Assembly: GCA_001584585.1 (NCBI GenBank)
Contig: LSYV01000018.1
Location: 1,009,137-1,073,136 of the forward strand
Direction: 5' to 3'
Source of the DNA: Gonium pectorale
Taxonomy: Eukaryota; Chlorophyta; Chlorophyceae; Chlamydomonadales; Volvocaceae
DNA length: 64,000 bases
The translations under genes and the position numbers were made by a program. Below are positions 11,000-21,016 of this stretch, one piece after another (within the stretch, counting starts at the first letter, position 1; the number at the start of each line of letters is the position of its first letter). The notes below the pieces were generated by a model. The model did not search any database, was not told the DNA's origin, and saw only the letters and a program-made list of their open reading frames with translations.

Positions 11000-13246
11000 T
11001 CTAGAAGATCTATGCATGACAATCTATGCTCGGCCGTGTGCGTTTAACAAGCGCTGCCCTTCGTTTGCACCGAGCAGGCATGAGTATGTCTGGTTTATTT
11101 TCTTAGGAGGGAGGCGAGAAAGATGGTGACAGGCTTGAGTTCAAATTGCTTCGTCTGTCGGAGACAGACTTGATATCTCAGCTATCTAAGTAGACCATAT
11201 GATCCCGCCCGGTTTGGGACCGTTTTTCCTAATTGGGGACAGGGGGGAATATGCTGGTTTTGATAATCAAAGACGTGGGAATAAACATCAAAGGGAGGGG
11301 AAGTACGTGCCTCGCGCCCCACTAACACCTAAACCCACCCCAATATTCGCAATTCGTCCATGGCCCCCCGGCTTTGACGGACGTGTAACCTGTAAACCTG
11401 TAAACCTGTAAACTAACATCCCAGGCCCTTGAGGCGAGTCAGAATTACGCGGGCTCCTAGTTCCCTCCAAGGAAGATAGCAAGGCTGCTCGGAGACCTCA
11501 ATTGAATTGAGGCGACAGAGCCATGTCATGCCATGTGAACCCGGACATTCCGGCTGGGCGGGCTCCCTCGTTCTATGCAGGCTTGTCTCGCACAGCGTGC
11601 ATATGGCCATGCGTCCTCCTTGCGCAGGGTGAAGGGGCCCAACTGGGCCATACCTGTCCCGGAGCAAATAGGAGTAATGACGCTTACAAGGGGGAATCGG
11701 AACCTCGGTAATGGTGATACAGGTTGCCATGGGCAGCGATACACAGTCAGGTGAACTGACCGCTTCTGCAATCTTCTGCTGATACCCAGCTTGACAACAA
11801 GATGCCGGTCGTGGCTCACCAACCATGCAACCCAGCGCGCACGCCGAGGCTCCGGATGCCCCTGCCGAACGGCCAAAAGAGGGGCAGATGCCATAGCAAC
11901 CACCATCAAGGGTGGCGCACGCACAGCGTTCACCGCTGCTTAGGAACCGTAGTGGGGGAGTACAGATACATAGATATGCGCGCATCTTGGCAGCGCGGCA
12001 CTCGATTCGGCCTACTCGGCTGCTTCTCACGAAACAAGCAGCACCAGTACGCAAGGGACGCATCAGGCGACGGGCAAAACCGTAATACATCGAACTCGAA
12101 TGCCGCCAACAAAGAACGATCGATCACGAAGTGCACGCGCAAGGCAGGTCCGCGACCAAGGTGTGGCGGTGATCAGCCGTTGGGTTGTGAGCCCAGTAGT
12201 CAGACCGACAGCAAGAAAAACTGATATCCGAAAAGGTCAACGTTTTAGGCTAGTTGCGAATCTACAAGAGGTGATACACAATGGCTCGGCGTACTGCAGG
12301 TCGACCGACAACCGCAGAGTGTAGCTAGCCGGCGTAATTGACAAGGATCCAACAAAAGAACAACCAATGTTTACGTCAGTTGAGGCACGCGTTGAGGGCG
12401 TGCGAACAGGTCGTTGAGCTCACCTCAACAGGCACTAGTCAGTAATGAGTCGGCGGTGCCGGTGGCGCTGCACTTGATCCGGCCACCAAACCCACGCTGC
12501 TTTCGATCCCTCTGAAAGTGTCCCGTTGTCTGCGAGGCGCTCGGGGCGCCCGCCCGCCGCAAATAATGTTAATGGTTTCTGCACCTCCACCACGCCTCAA
12601 TCCAAGGCGGCATCGTGACGCCCCGTACTCTTTCATCCAAAGCCATGAAGCAATAGGCGCCATACCCAACGACAGGGCTGGAGCAGAACATCATTCAGCG
12701 TTCAGATGCACTAACCGCGACGAGCCTGCTTCCAATGCCACGGCATGTCGCACCGGCCAATAGGGTCAATCACGCCGCTTTAACGGTCGCCATAGGTCAT
12801 TGCAAAGCCCCCCAACGTCCTTGCCCGACCATGTCGCACCGGCCAAGCGACATTTCGTAGCGCACGCCGCTTTCCGGTGGTGCACACAGATCCGGCTCCC
12901 GCGGTTCTCTCGAGTTCGTGACCCCATGCGCCCCGTGAGCCCAACATGTACCATATTAGCGGACATTTAAGACGAGTGGCAAACTCACGAGCACGCCTGC
13001 AACTGTAAGTCCGTGAGCTGCACACGCGCGTGTGACTTTGCAGTGAGCACGGACGCGCAGCATCTCGACACAAGGTTGAGACGCGCACGCGCTCTGGTCG
13101 GGATGTCAGCTAACGGTGTAGCCACGAACAGTACACGGTAACAGCCAAATGAAGTAGTTGCGACATGGATGCAGCGGGCAGGATTCAGCATGCCCACCGT
13201 CAGCTCGCAATCAAGTGCGTCCAAACACGTGTTTGTTCTGAAGTGA
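11000..13246. other. Gene-poor stretch between repeats and the first Aurora-like kinase
   Basis: I see no convincing gene. A 225-codon minus-strand open frame (11413-12090) has no motif and overlaps other open frames of similar quality. The notable local structure is the short TGTAAACC tail repeat near 11385-11414, listed separately. Confidence 0.5.
11353..11414 (+). repeat. Repeat end with (CCTGTAAA)3 tail
   Basis: A segment reading CGGCTTTGACGGACGTGTAA is followed by three CCTGTAAA units. A roughly 50-bp version with about 85% identity occurs at 19107-19156. A shared body followed by short tandem repeats is what non-LTR retroelement 3' ends commonly look like; that identity is inference. 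Confidence 0.6.
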
Positions 13247-13251
13247 TTACA
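13247..13251 (-). terminator. Candidate TGTAA poly(A) signal of the first Aurora-like kinase
   Basis: TGTAA on the minus strand lies about 140 bases past the stop at 13390-13392, on the correct strand and at a plausible distance. Confidence 0.45.
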
Positions 13252-13389
13252 CACATCTCATCTGGATAATGCGTGGCTGTTTAACCGGATCAAGGTCAAA
13301 GGTTTGGTGCTTCCAAGTCCCAAGTCCCGTAAGCACTTAACGTTTGGGCAAAGGCAGCGCCGCCCTCGAGGCGTTGCACCGCCACGACC

Positions 13390-16300
13390 CTACGGTCCAG
13401 CCACCATCTCATCTGCTCCGGCTGCCCCCGTCATCCACGGGTGCGCCCGCAGCTGCTGCACGGTGGGCCGGTCCTCTGGACGCAAGGCCAGCGCCGAGGA
13501 TATGAAGTCTCGGGCGGCGGCCGACACGGAGGCGGGGAAGCTCAGCTGCGGGGTGGCACCGCTTCGGCCTGGGTCTTGCGCGCCAGCTGCGCCCTTGGTC
13601 GTCGCTGTGAGCACGGGCGGGAAGCCCACGAGCATCTCGTACGCCAGGACGCCCACGCTCCACACGTCCTGCGGCGGCAGAAGAAGGTGCAGTAGCAGCG
13701 CGAGGCGACGTTTTTGGAACGGGCCGGCGCATGCGACGAGCGTATGTGTGGTCAGCGCGAAGCGATGGCATTTACTCGGGACTCACCGCGGCGGTCGTGT
13801 ACGCGAGGGAGAGGTCTTGTTTGTTGTCCAGGGGGTTAGCCTTCAGCGGGCAGCGCTCCACCTCGGGCGCCTGCGAGCAGGTTTGAGGTTGCGAGTCATG
13901 CAGGCGGAGCCATTACGTGGGAATGCGTTCTGCGCGCAGCCACCCGGCAGTGCGGGCAGCGAGAGCGAGAGATGCTGCGCCCACTGAAGAAGGCATGGGT
14001 ACTGCTGTGAACTGCTGTTGCATATGTGTTTTCAAGCAAGCCGGTGTTGATCAGCGATACGGGCAGGACGGACAGTATGAGTACTGCGGCAATTATCTCA
14101 CCATGTAGTCGGCTGATTGAGCGAGAACACCACATGCAATGGCAAAACAGCAAGAGAGGGGCGCCGTTATAATTGAGGATCATATGCGGGATTGGAAGGA
14201 CTGCACAAGAGACAGAGAGGCAGCGGCAAAAGAGATGAAATGCGGCACGAGTACAGCATATCTTTGAACCTGAGATGGCTTATGCAGGCTCGGTGCGCTT
14301 GGCGAAATGGTTGCTCTGTCACAGAGCTCAATGCCCCGCGCGATCAACTCGCGCGCCATCCCGAACTGCACCTGTTCCCGCGCGCGTGACCGCCCTCTCC
14401 TCTGTGATATTAATGGCCACGCCGTAGTCCGCCAGGCGGAGGGCCCAGTCGGCCGTGAAGAGCAGGTTCTCGGGCTGCGTTATGGGGGAAGTGGGACACA
14501 GTACCGGCCTTTAGATGATGTTCACGTCCACAAGTTTTGGCAGCCTGGCGGGTAAATGTGCATAACTTATGAGGTAAAGGCAGGAATGCCTGAAGGCTGG
14601 AGCGGATGGCGCACCTTGATGTCCCGGTGGCAAACGCCCCTCGCGTGGAGGTATGATAACGAGCTCAGCGTCGGCTCCAGAACCGCCTGCCGTACTTCCG
14701 TTTCGGTCAGGCGGCCGCCCTCGATGTTCTGGCAGATGCTGGCCAGGCTGCCCCGCGCCGCCAGCTCCAGCACCAGCACAAGCAGCTCCTCGGTCTGACA
14801 GGGCAGGGCAGGTCGGGAGGGACGTGCGTTGTTGCGGCGATCTTTGCGGTCGGCGGCATTCGTCAGTGCCACGGCATGCAGGCGACAATGGCGCGCTGGG
14901 GGCCGCACCAGTTCACCCAAACCTCTCTGCAAGCGGTGGCTCGTGTTGAAAAGGAAAACGCATACGACGAGCGTAAGCGCGAAATTGATGGCGTCGGTGT
15001 AGGACCCAGCTCCCGAGGTAGTCGAAGGGGCGATGTCCCTGCATGTTAGTTCGGCGGCGACCACCACCGTAGCCCCCGATGCGGCCCAGAATTCTCTCTG
15101 GGATGACCCTATGCAATGCCGTGATGGGATGCGCTTAGTCTACTCTACGTGCGTCGTGCGCGGTGGCTCGTGTGCTCACATGTTTCCCTCCCGTACACCA
15201 TGAAGACAAGAAGATTGTCTATCAACACGCTGGCCTGTCTCATCCGCCAACCCACGGCCCAGTATCAGGACCTGGCCCAACCATGCCAGCACCGCACCTG
15301 GAACACGCCGTACAGCTTGAGCACATGCTTGTGCTCGCTGGCCTGCAGATGAATGTTGACCTCCCGCAGCACCTGTTGGCGGCGCACATGAACGTAGGTA
15401 AAACGAGGGGCAGACGGCACCATAAAAGAAGGATGCTCAGCGGCTGGCGTCGCACTTGCGCGCCACACCAGCGCCGCACTAGCACCGCTGCTGCCTGGCG
15501 GTCAGTTTCGCCTCAAGCCGGCCGAAAGAGACGCGGAGCTCCTTCCATACGCGTCGGTTGGGTGCTCATGTGGTGATGTGGAAACCTTGTCGGTAACCAG
15601 GCGATCCACACTGCTTAGTACCACACGCGCCGCTCGCGTCAGCACTGCAACACGCCACATTAGGCACTGATCCCGCGCCAGGCCCCGTACCATGTGGATT
15701 ACATTGGAGGGCACTCTATTCTTGAAGTATACTTTCAGCGCCACGGGCATCCCTGAGCGTAGGCAGCGGCCCTGCAGGGGCGGGTCGGGGTGTAAGCTGC
15801 GAATTATATAGGCACCCCTGAGCGAAGGCAGAGGCCCTGGTGGCAGCGGACGAGCGGCGGTTTGGGAAGATAGTACCTACCAGTCTAGGCTGTGTGGGAC
15901 GGCGTGTGCACGGTTGCAGATGGGCCGGTGCAGGAAGGGCGACAGGCATGGAAGGTGTCATGCATGATTGGGTCATCCTTGATTGGCTGTTATGGAACCT
16001 GACAGCGCGTGACGCAAACCAATCACGGCTTCCGAAGCGGATGCGGTCGTGCGCTCGAGCTCGCTAACAGCACCCATACGGTACCTCTGCACAACGTACC
16101 TTGTACACCGACGCCATGCTCCCCTTGTACAGCCGCCGATGGAGCGTGTAATCCTGTGCGGGTCAAGCATCAATCAGTTATAGAAAACTACGCGAGGCCC
16201 CAAGCGTAAACAGCGGCAGTCGACAACGCCCCAGGCACCTGAGGCACTGGCTGGCCAGGCCCGCAAACCCACCTCCAGGCTCCAACTGTTGCGCAGCATC

Positions 16301-17523
16301 GCCGGCGGAGTGGCGGCGCTGACCGCAAGCAGCGTGCTGGGGACCGAAGGTGGTGGCGGTGTGGATGGCTGCGGTCCCGAAGTCTGCCGTACCAGCGGGT
16401 GTCCAAACGACGAAGAGAGCAGCGAGGTGGCGGGGACACTTGATGCGGACTGCAGAGTTGCCGCCGATCCTCCGCCGCTGCTGCTGCATAAGGGAAACGG
16501 CGCCGGCACACCCATGGCCCCAGCGGCGCAGCGGGGTGAGACGCAGCCGGCCGGTGGCGGTGGCGGCGAGGGCAGCGCCGGGGGCAGCAAGCCCGCAGCT
16601 ACCTCGCTGAGCTTGAGGGAGGTCGATCCCAACACTGCCGCCGTGCCGTAGGATGCTGAGAGGCACATTGAGACGGGCCCGCTGCTGCCGAAGTTGTCGC
16701 TTTGCTGGGGCGGATTGAGCGAACGCGCCGGTTGCAGCCCGCCGCTTCGGGAAGTTTGAAGCGCCGGCAGGGCCGTAGTCATTCTGACGAGCGGTGGAGC
16801 TGTTGCTGAAGTTTGATTCGGCTGGCTGATCAGGCCTTCGGACATATGCTGCGCGAGAGGTGGGCACTGCGGGAGCTGCGCCTGTGCCGCAGGCTGGGCA
16901 GCTGCGGCTGCGCGGGAAAGCGCAGCCGGAAGGTTAGTACTGCTGGAACGTTTCAATAACGCGCTGAGGAGTGAGCGAGGCTTGCAAGGCGGGGCGATGA
17001 GGGGCTGCGACCCTTGAGTTCGCTGCTGGTCTTCCGGACTGTGCGGCTGCGAACGCGATAATGCACGCTCTCCCGTGGCGCTGTTGGAATGAGCGCAATT
17101 CGCAGAGTGACTCCTGGCATCATTGCTGTAAAGCTGATCCAGAGGAGGCGGACGCGGGCTTGCGTTGGGGTCGAGCGGTTGCGATGCCCGCGAAACATCA
17201 CTGTCGCTACCTCCTCGACCGCCCAAGCGCTGTTCAGCGCTGCGTGTAACAACGCCAAGAGCGCGCTTCGCTGAAGTCGACAGTCGCTGAAGCTTCCTCC
17301 CAAGGCTGGAGGCGCTGGGCGAGAGCGCAAAGTCTACTGCGTCCACACCGCTACTACCAGCCCGGGGCTGACCGTCGTTATCATCATCTACTGTATCGAA
17401 CATCGCAAAACTAGAAGGTGTGGAGGCGTGTTGGGCAATGCGTACTTGGGACAATAAATCGTTGCGGAAGCATAAGCTGTGGCCGTGTTTATCGCTATTA
17501 TAGTAGGTAGGAGATGGAGGCAA
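13390..17523 (-). CDS. Aurora-like serine/threonine kinase, copy 1 (9 exons, DYG variant)
   Basis: Exons in transcript order: 17523-16273, 16153-16100, 15771-15691, 15372-15298, 14794-14615, 14474-14372, 14112-14102, 13870-13787, 13668-13390. Phases agree throughout and give 705 residues. The N-terminal 415 residues are Ser/Pro/Ala-rich and disordered-looking. The kinase domain starts at WSLEDY and shows YKGSMASVYK, the beta-3 lysine VALKVYF, the alpha-C glutamate in LREVN, CHRDIKPENLL, DYG in place of DFG, AGTADYMAPE and DVWSVGVLAYEMLVGFPPV. It ends in RPEDRPTVQQLRAHPWM. This architecture matches the Aurora/CALK type. A downstream Met (MFDTVDDD, about 40 codons in) is an alternative start. 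An 11-nt microexon supplies ADYM of the activation segment. Its paralogue is at 23433-26996. Confidence 0.87.
14102..14112 (-). other. 11-nt coding microexon of Aurora-like kinase copy 1
   Basis: Flanked by AG upstream and GTGAGA downstream on the minus strand. With one base from the previous exon it encodes Ala-Asp-Tyr-Met, joining ...RAGT to APEV. Without it the activation segment lacks its conserved residues and the reading frame breaks. Confidence 0.85.
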
Positions 17524-17562
17524 AGGTGCCAGTAAAGTTTTGGCCTATGCGCCAGAAAGTTA

Positions 17563-17898
17563 TCACGTGTTATCGCCGACCAGTTCCTGTCTACTTGTAT
17601 ACTTCATGTCTCTGTAGCGACGCAATGTAGTTTCCATAACCCCTGGCACTGGTGTGGGGTGCGTGTCGTGCGACTGCAGGAACTCGTTAAACCCTAAAGG
17701 GTTCATTAGGGCTGGTAGCTGTGATAAATACCGGGCATTTTGATCGCGCTTGAACTGAAGACGATTCCGCGTGGCTCTTTTCACAGAAACCCGCAGGCGA
17801 CTCTTCAAGTCTTCGGACGCTCCTATCCATGCGGGCACATTACGTTGGTACTTGGTAGTTATTGCCCAGTTGAGGCCAGTTGAGGCCTGATAGCGCAC
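17563..17898 (-). CDS. Unrecognised 111-residue open frame upstream of kinase copy 1
   Basis: The frame has a balanced, non-repetitive composition unlike the GC-driven spurious frames around it (for example YLSQLPALMNPLGFNEFL). I do not recognise a family. It ends 40 bases upstream of the kinase start on the same strand. It could be a further 5' exon, a fragment of a mobile-element protein, or chance. Hypothetical only. Confidence 0.25.
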   Translation of the reverse strand: MRYQASTGLNWAITTKYQRNVPAWIGASEDLKSRLRVSVKRATRNRLQFKRDQNARYLSQLPALMNPLGFNEFLQSHDTHPTPVPGVMETTLRRYRDMKYTSRQELVGDNT

Positions 17899-18081
17899 GC
17901 GTTCGCATTCAGTGCACCAAGCGCATCAAGCGCACCCCAGCTGCTTTCGCACCTGTCCAGCATACGCATGTAATCTATAATCAGATATCTACGATGCATA
18001 TGTGTCCGATCCGTGCCGTTTGTCGCAACTTGAACTCCCGAGGTCGTCGTAGCTCGTAGGCGGCGCTGTACTACAAGATCC

Positions 18082-18160
18082 AGGGGACCGGCCGGAGGTC
18101 CTCACCGGGCTCAGCCAGCTGCAGGGCCTTCGTGTGCTCGACATCCCCGCCTGGAGGCCG
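18082..18160 (+). pseudogene. Possible leucine-rich-repeat fragment
   Basis: The plus strand reads PEVLTGLSQLQGLRVLDIP, which fits the LxxLxxLxxLxxL spacing of a leucine-rich repeat. It is a single repeat, with no open frame of useful length on either side. It is best seen as a remnant; a chance match cannot be excluded. Confidence 0.3.
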
Positions 18161-18380
18161 CCCCTCACGAAGAGGTCGTCCTGCGGCGCCTGCTGCGCCT
18201 TTAGGGCGTGCGGAATGATGTCCACTACGGTAGAGGAGAACCTACAATCCATGTGCAATGCACATCCCTCTGAAACGCGTCACGCCCTTCTGGTGCATCT
18301 AACAACCTCACCGCAATCGTGCCATGCCCCTGGATACAACCGCATGGGAACCAATTGTACGCTTGGCGCAGCGGCATTTA

Positions 18381-18490
18381 AGGTAAAAAGGAAACACTGC
18401 AATTGGGGAGCCACACCTCTACGGACATACGCACCCGAAGGCGCAACGTTTCCAGCAGGGCGGCGGGCGGTACAGAAAAAGGCAAGCGAG
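18381..18490 (+). repeat. Dispersed repeat family, copy 3
   Basis: It contains CCTCTACGGACATACGCACC, CGAAGGCGCAACGTTTCC and GGGCGGCGGGCGGTACAG in the family order. It is more diverged from copies 2 and 4 than they are from each other. Confidence 0.7.
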
Positions 18491-18499
18491 CGAGTCAAA

Positions 18500-20180
18500 C
18501 GACGGGACGGGACAGCTTACCAGGGCATCGTTGAAACTGCGTTGTTACCTGGCTCGAATGGTCGTGTACTCATAAGGTACTACTACCCGCACCGCTCAAG
18601 TGCACAAGTGAGCACAGCCAGCGGCGACATGGGGCTTCATATGGTTTGCGGCGGCCATTGTGTCAAGGTCGACAGTGTCGCATCCATGTGGTGCACGCGT
18701 TCGCTTCATGGCCTTAAGACACGTGTATGTATGCATGCGGTGTACGGTGTTCGGCACTGTACTGATTGATGTGCAGATATTTAGTTCCGCAACGCTTGTG
18801 TCGCGCTGCGCTCGTCTTGCTCTTGTGCAGGAGCGACAAGTAGGCCGCGATCGCTATTCATCAGCCTGCTGGCGGTTGAGTATTAGCATATTATAAATCG
18901 AATCTCCCAAGAAGATGAACCGGACAGACCACGCACCGATACGATACACTTTCTTTCTCAGCAGCGAGACATGGGCGGTAGTTTGTTCTTTCTCTAGCGC
19001 TGCAGGCCAGGCCTTGGCCGCTCCCCATTGTGTCGGGGAAAGCGGCGGTAGCAAGTCACGGGTATGCTCGTAAAGCACACGTTTGACGGTCAGGGATGGA
19101 CGGCATTTCGTCCATAACCCTCGCGGCTCTGACGGATGTGTAACTTGTAACCTGTCAGCGTGTTAGACGATGGGAAACCGAGCTTCGCAAGGACGGGTGG
19201 TGAACAGGCACTGCCTTTCGTTGCCGCCCTGTGCTATCGCGTTCTAGGTTGCGTTGGTGACCTTTTGGTCGCGAACAGAGCGAGCGGCGGGCGGCTGCAT
19301 CCGTAAGCCACAGGCTTGTGATTGGGAACGGGAAGCTGGAGACCAGTGCCACTGGTGATGTGGTAGGAACCAGGAGGGGCAGGCGCCTAGCTTGCCCTAA
19401 GAAAAGCATGCCTTGCTGGGGCCCCAATCGTTCCAGCGCCTATCCTGTCCTCCAGAGCTCACTGCGATCGCCATCAGCCGCAGTCGCGCCAGTTTGGGGA
19501 TTATGGTATACCACGATGCACATGCTCTACTTCGGCAGCACCCTTGTGGCGGGCAAGTGTGGAAGCCGCCGCGATCATCCGGACACGGTAGTAGCGAGGC
19601 AGTGCCGGAGTGGTCTACTGACTTTCCTAAGCCTTGCTTTGTACCATTATCGGTTGTGGATGTACACTAGTCGGCGAGCGTGCGCTCGAAGGGCTGGCAA
19701 TGCGAACATGTGCGGCGTGCGAGGATGGTAAAGCGCCTCCGTAACACTATTGACGATAAGCCGAAGCAACGATAGTTGCTGAGGCACCAAAAATACGGTT
19801 CGAGCCGTTGCCTTTGCTCGGTGCGGTTAGGTGGTTATTGGTTGGTTCGTTGTGAGGCGCAGCCCCTTTTCTGGGCAAACGCTCTTGCTCGGGTGAAGGT
19901 AGGATTGTGTTACTGTTATGTATATAAGTCCGCCGAGCGAAAGTGAGGCGGACGCACGTGTGCCTGGAGGAAGGAGTGGGCCGCGGAGATGACGTGGGTT
20001 TGCCCCGAAACCTCCAGCTAGGACGGCACGGCATGAGGTGAGGCCCTCGGGGTCTGCTCCGAAGACTGCCGTGCAGGGTTACGCACTGTTGCTCCGAAGC
20101 CCGCCATGACGTGTGCTGGCGTGGCTGCAATATACTGATACGTATCTGTACTGCTGCTGACTGTGTTGATTGAGGTGGGA
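18500..20180. other. Gene-poor stretch
   Basis: No recognisable coding sequence. It contains the second copy of the GACGGATGTGTAAC element (19107-19156) and a TATATAAG box at 19921-19928. Confidence 0.5.
19107..19156 (+). repeat. Second copy of the TGTAAC-tailed repeat end
   Basis: It aligns with 11353-11402 at about 85% over 50 bases, same strand: TTCGTCCATAACCC, then CGGCTCTGACGGATGTGTAA. The tail is shorter (TTGTAACCTG). Confidence 0.6.
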
Positions 20181-20195
20181 CGAGCATTGGAGGAG

Positions 20196-20203
20196 TATAT
20201 AAG
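20196..20203 (+). promoter_or_regulatory. TATA box candidate (TATATAAG)
   Basis: A consensus-like TATATAAGG sits about 100 bases upstream of the duplicated 350-bp block. A second TATATAAG is at 19921-19928 on the same strand. No gene is recognised downstream, so it may belong to a retroelement LTR or an unrecognised transcript. Confidence 0.35.
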
Positions 20204-20296
20204 GGCTGGTGGAGAAGTGCTCGGGGCCCTGACCTCAGACTTGCCAAGACGCTTGACTACGCGTGCTACCGAGCAACTCCCTGACTGTCAAGGTGC

Positions 20297-20646
20297 CCGG
20301 CTGAGGGCCCGAAAGACCCGTTCTCTGGACTCCCCTACGTGTAACGTGTGACCGTCGCCTGAAGACCGAGCCCAAGTGCCGCTTCCCGACGCCGTCACCT
20401 GCCTCCTCGGCACGTGCTGTGCCACCTTTCAGAGGGCTTGGATCAAGGGCGTGAGCGCCGCCCTAGGCGCTCACGGGCAACGGTTGGCTCGGCCGACCCC
20501 GCCAACAACAACGCTATCCGTCTCCGCATCTCGATACCTTACGGTGGTTGTAAGTGCTAGGACTACTCCGTGCAGCCAGCCAACTGGGCGGCGCACCCGT
20601 TTCGGCCCAATTCGGCGGCCATTCAGCTGAACCGCAGGTCGGGCCG
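20297..20646. repeat. 350-bp perfect duplication, left copy
   Basis: This block is base-for-base identical to 20667-21016 and ends exactly at the N run. No clear gene lies in it; the open frame in it encodes no known motif. It is probably an assembly artefact. Confidence 0.9.
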
Positions 20647-20666
20647 NNNNNNNNNNNNNNNNNNNN
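20647..20666. other. Assembly gap, 20 N
   Basis: A second 20-N run of the same length as at 8961-8980. It sits exactly between two identical 350-bp blocks. Confidence 0.95.
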
Positions 20667-21016
20667 CCGGCTGAGGGCCCGAAAGACCCGTTCTCTGGAC
20701 TCCCCTACGTGTAACGTGTGACCGTCGCCTGAAGACCGAGCCCAAGTGCCGCTTCCCGACGCCGTCACCTGCCTCCTCGGCACGTGCTGTGCCACCTTTC
20801 AGAGGGCTTGGATCAAGGGCGTGAGCGCCGCCCTAGGCGCTCACGGGCAACGGTTGGCTCGGCCGACCCCGCCAACAACAACGCTATCCGTCTCCGCATC
20901 TCGATACCTTACGGTGGTTGTAAGTGCTAGGACTACTCCGTGCAGCCAGCCAACTGGGCGGCGCACCCGTTTCGGCCCAATTCGGCGGCCATTCAGCTGA
21001 ACCGCAGGTCGGGCCG
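20667..21016. repeat. 350-bp perfect duplication, right copy
   Basis: It starts exactly after the N run with CCGGCTGAGGGCCC and is identical to 20297-20646. The sequence then continues uniquely with TCTCCACACG. Confidence 0.9.

Noticed and set aside
11385..11414. Interstitial telomere repeat
   Set aside because: The unit CCTGTAAA differs from the Chlamydomonas-type CCCTAAAA and from TTTAGGG, and there are only three units; a retroelement tail fits better.
11413..12090. 225-codon minus-strand open frame
   Set aside because: No motif, no splice-supported neighbour, Cys-rich shadow-like composition, and comparable frames overlap it on both strands.
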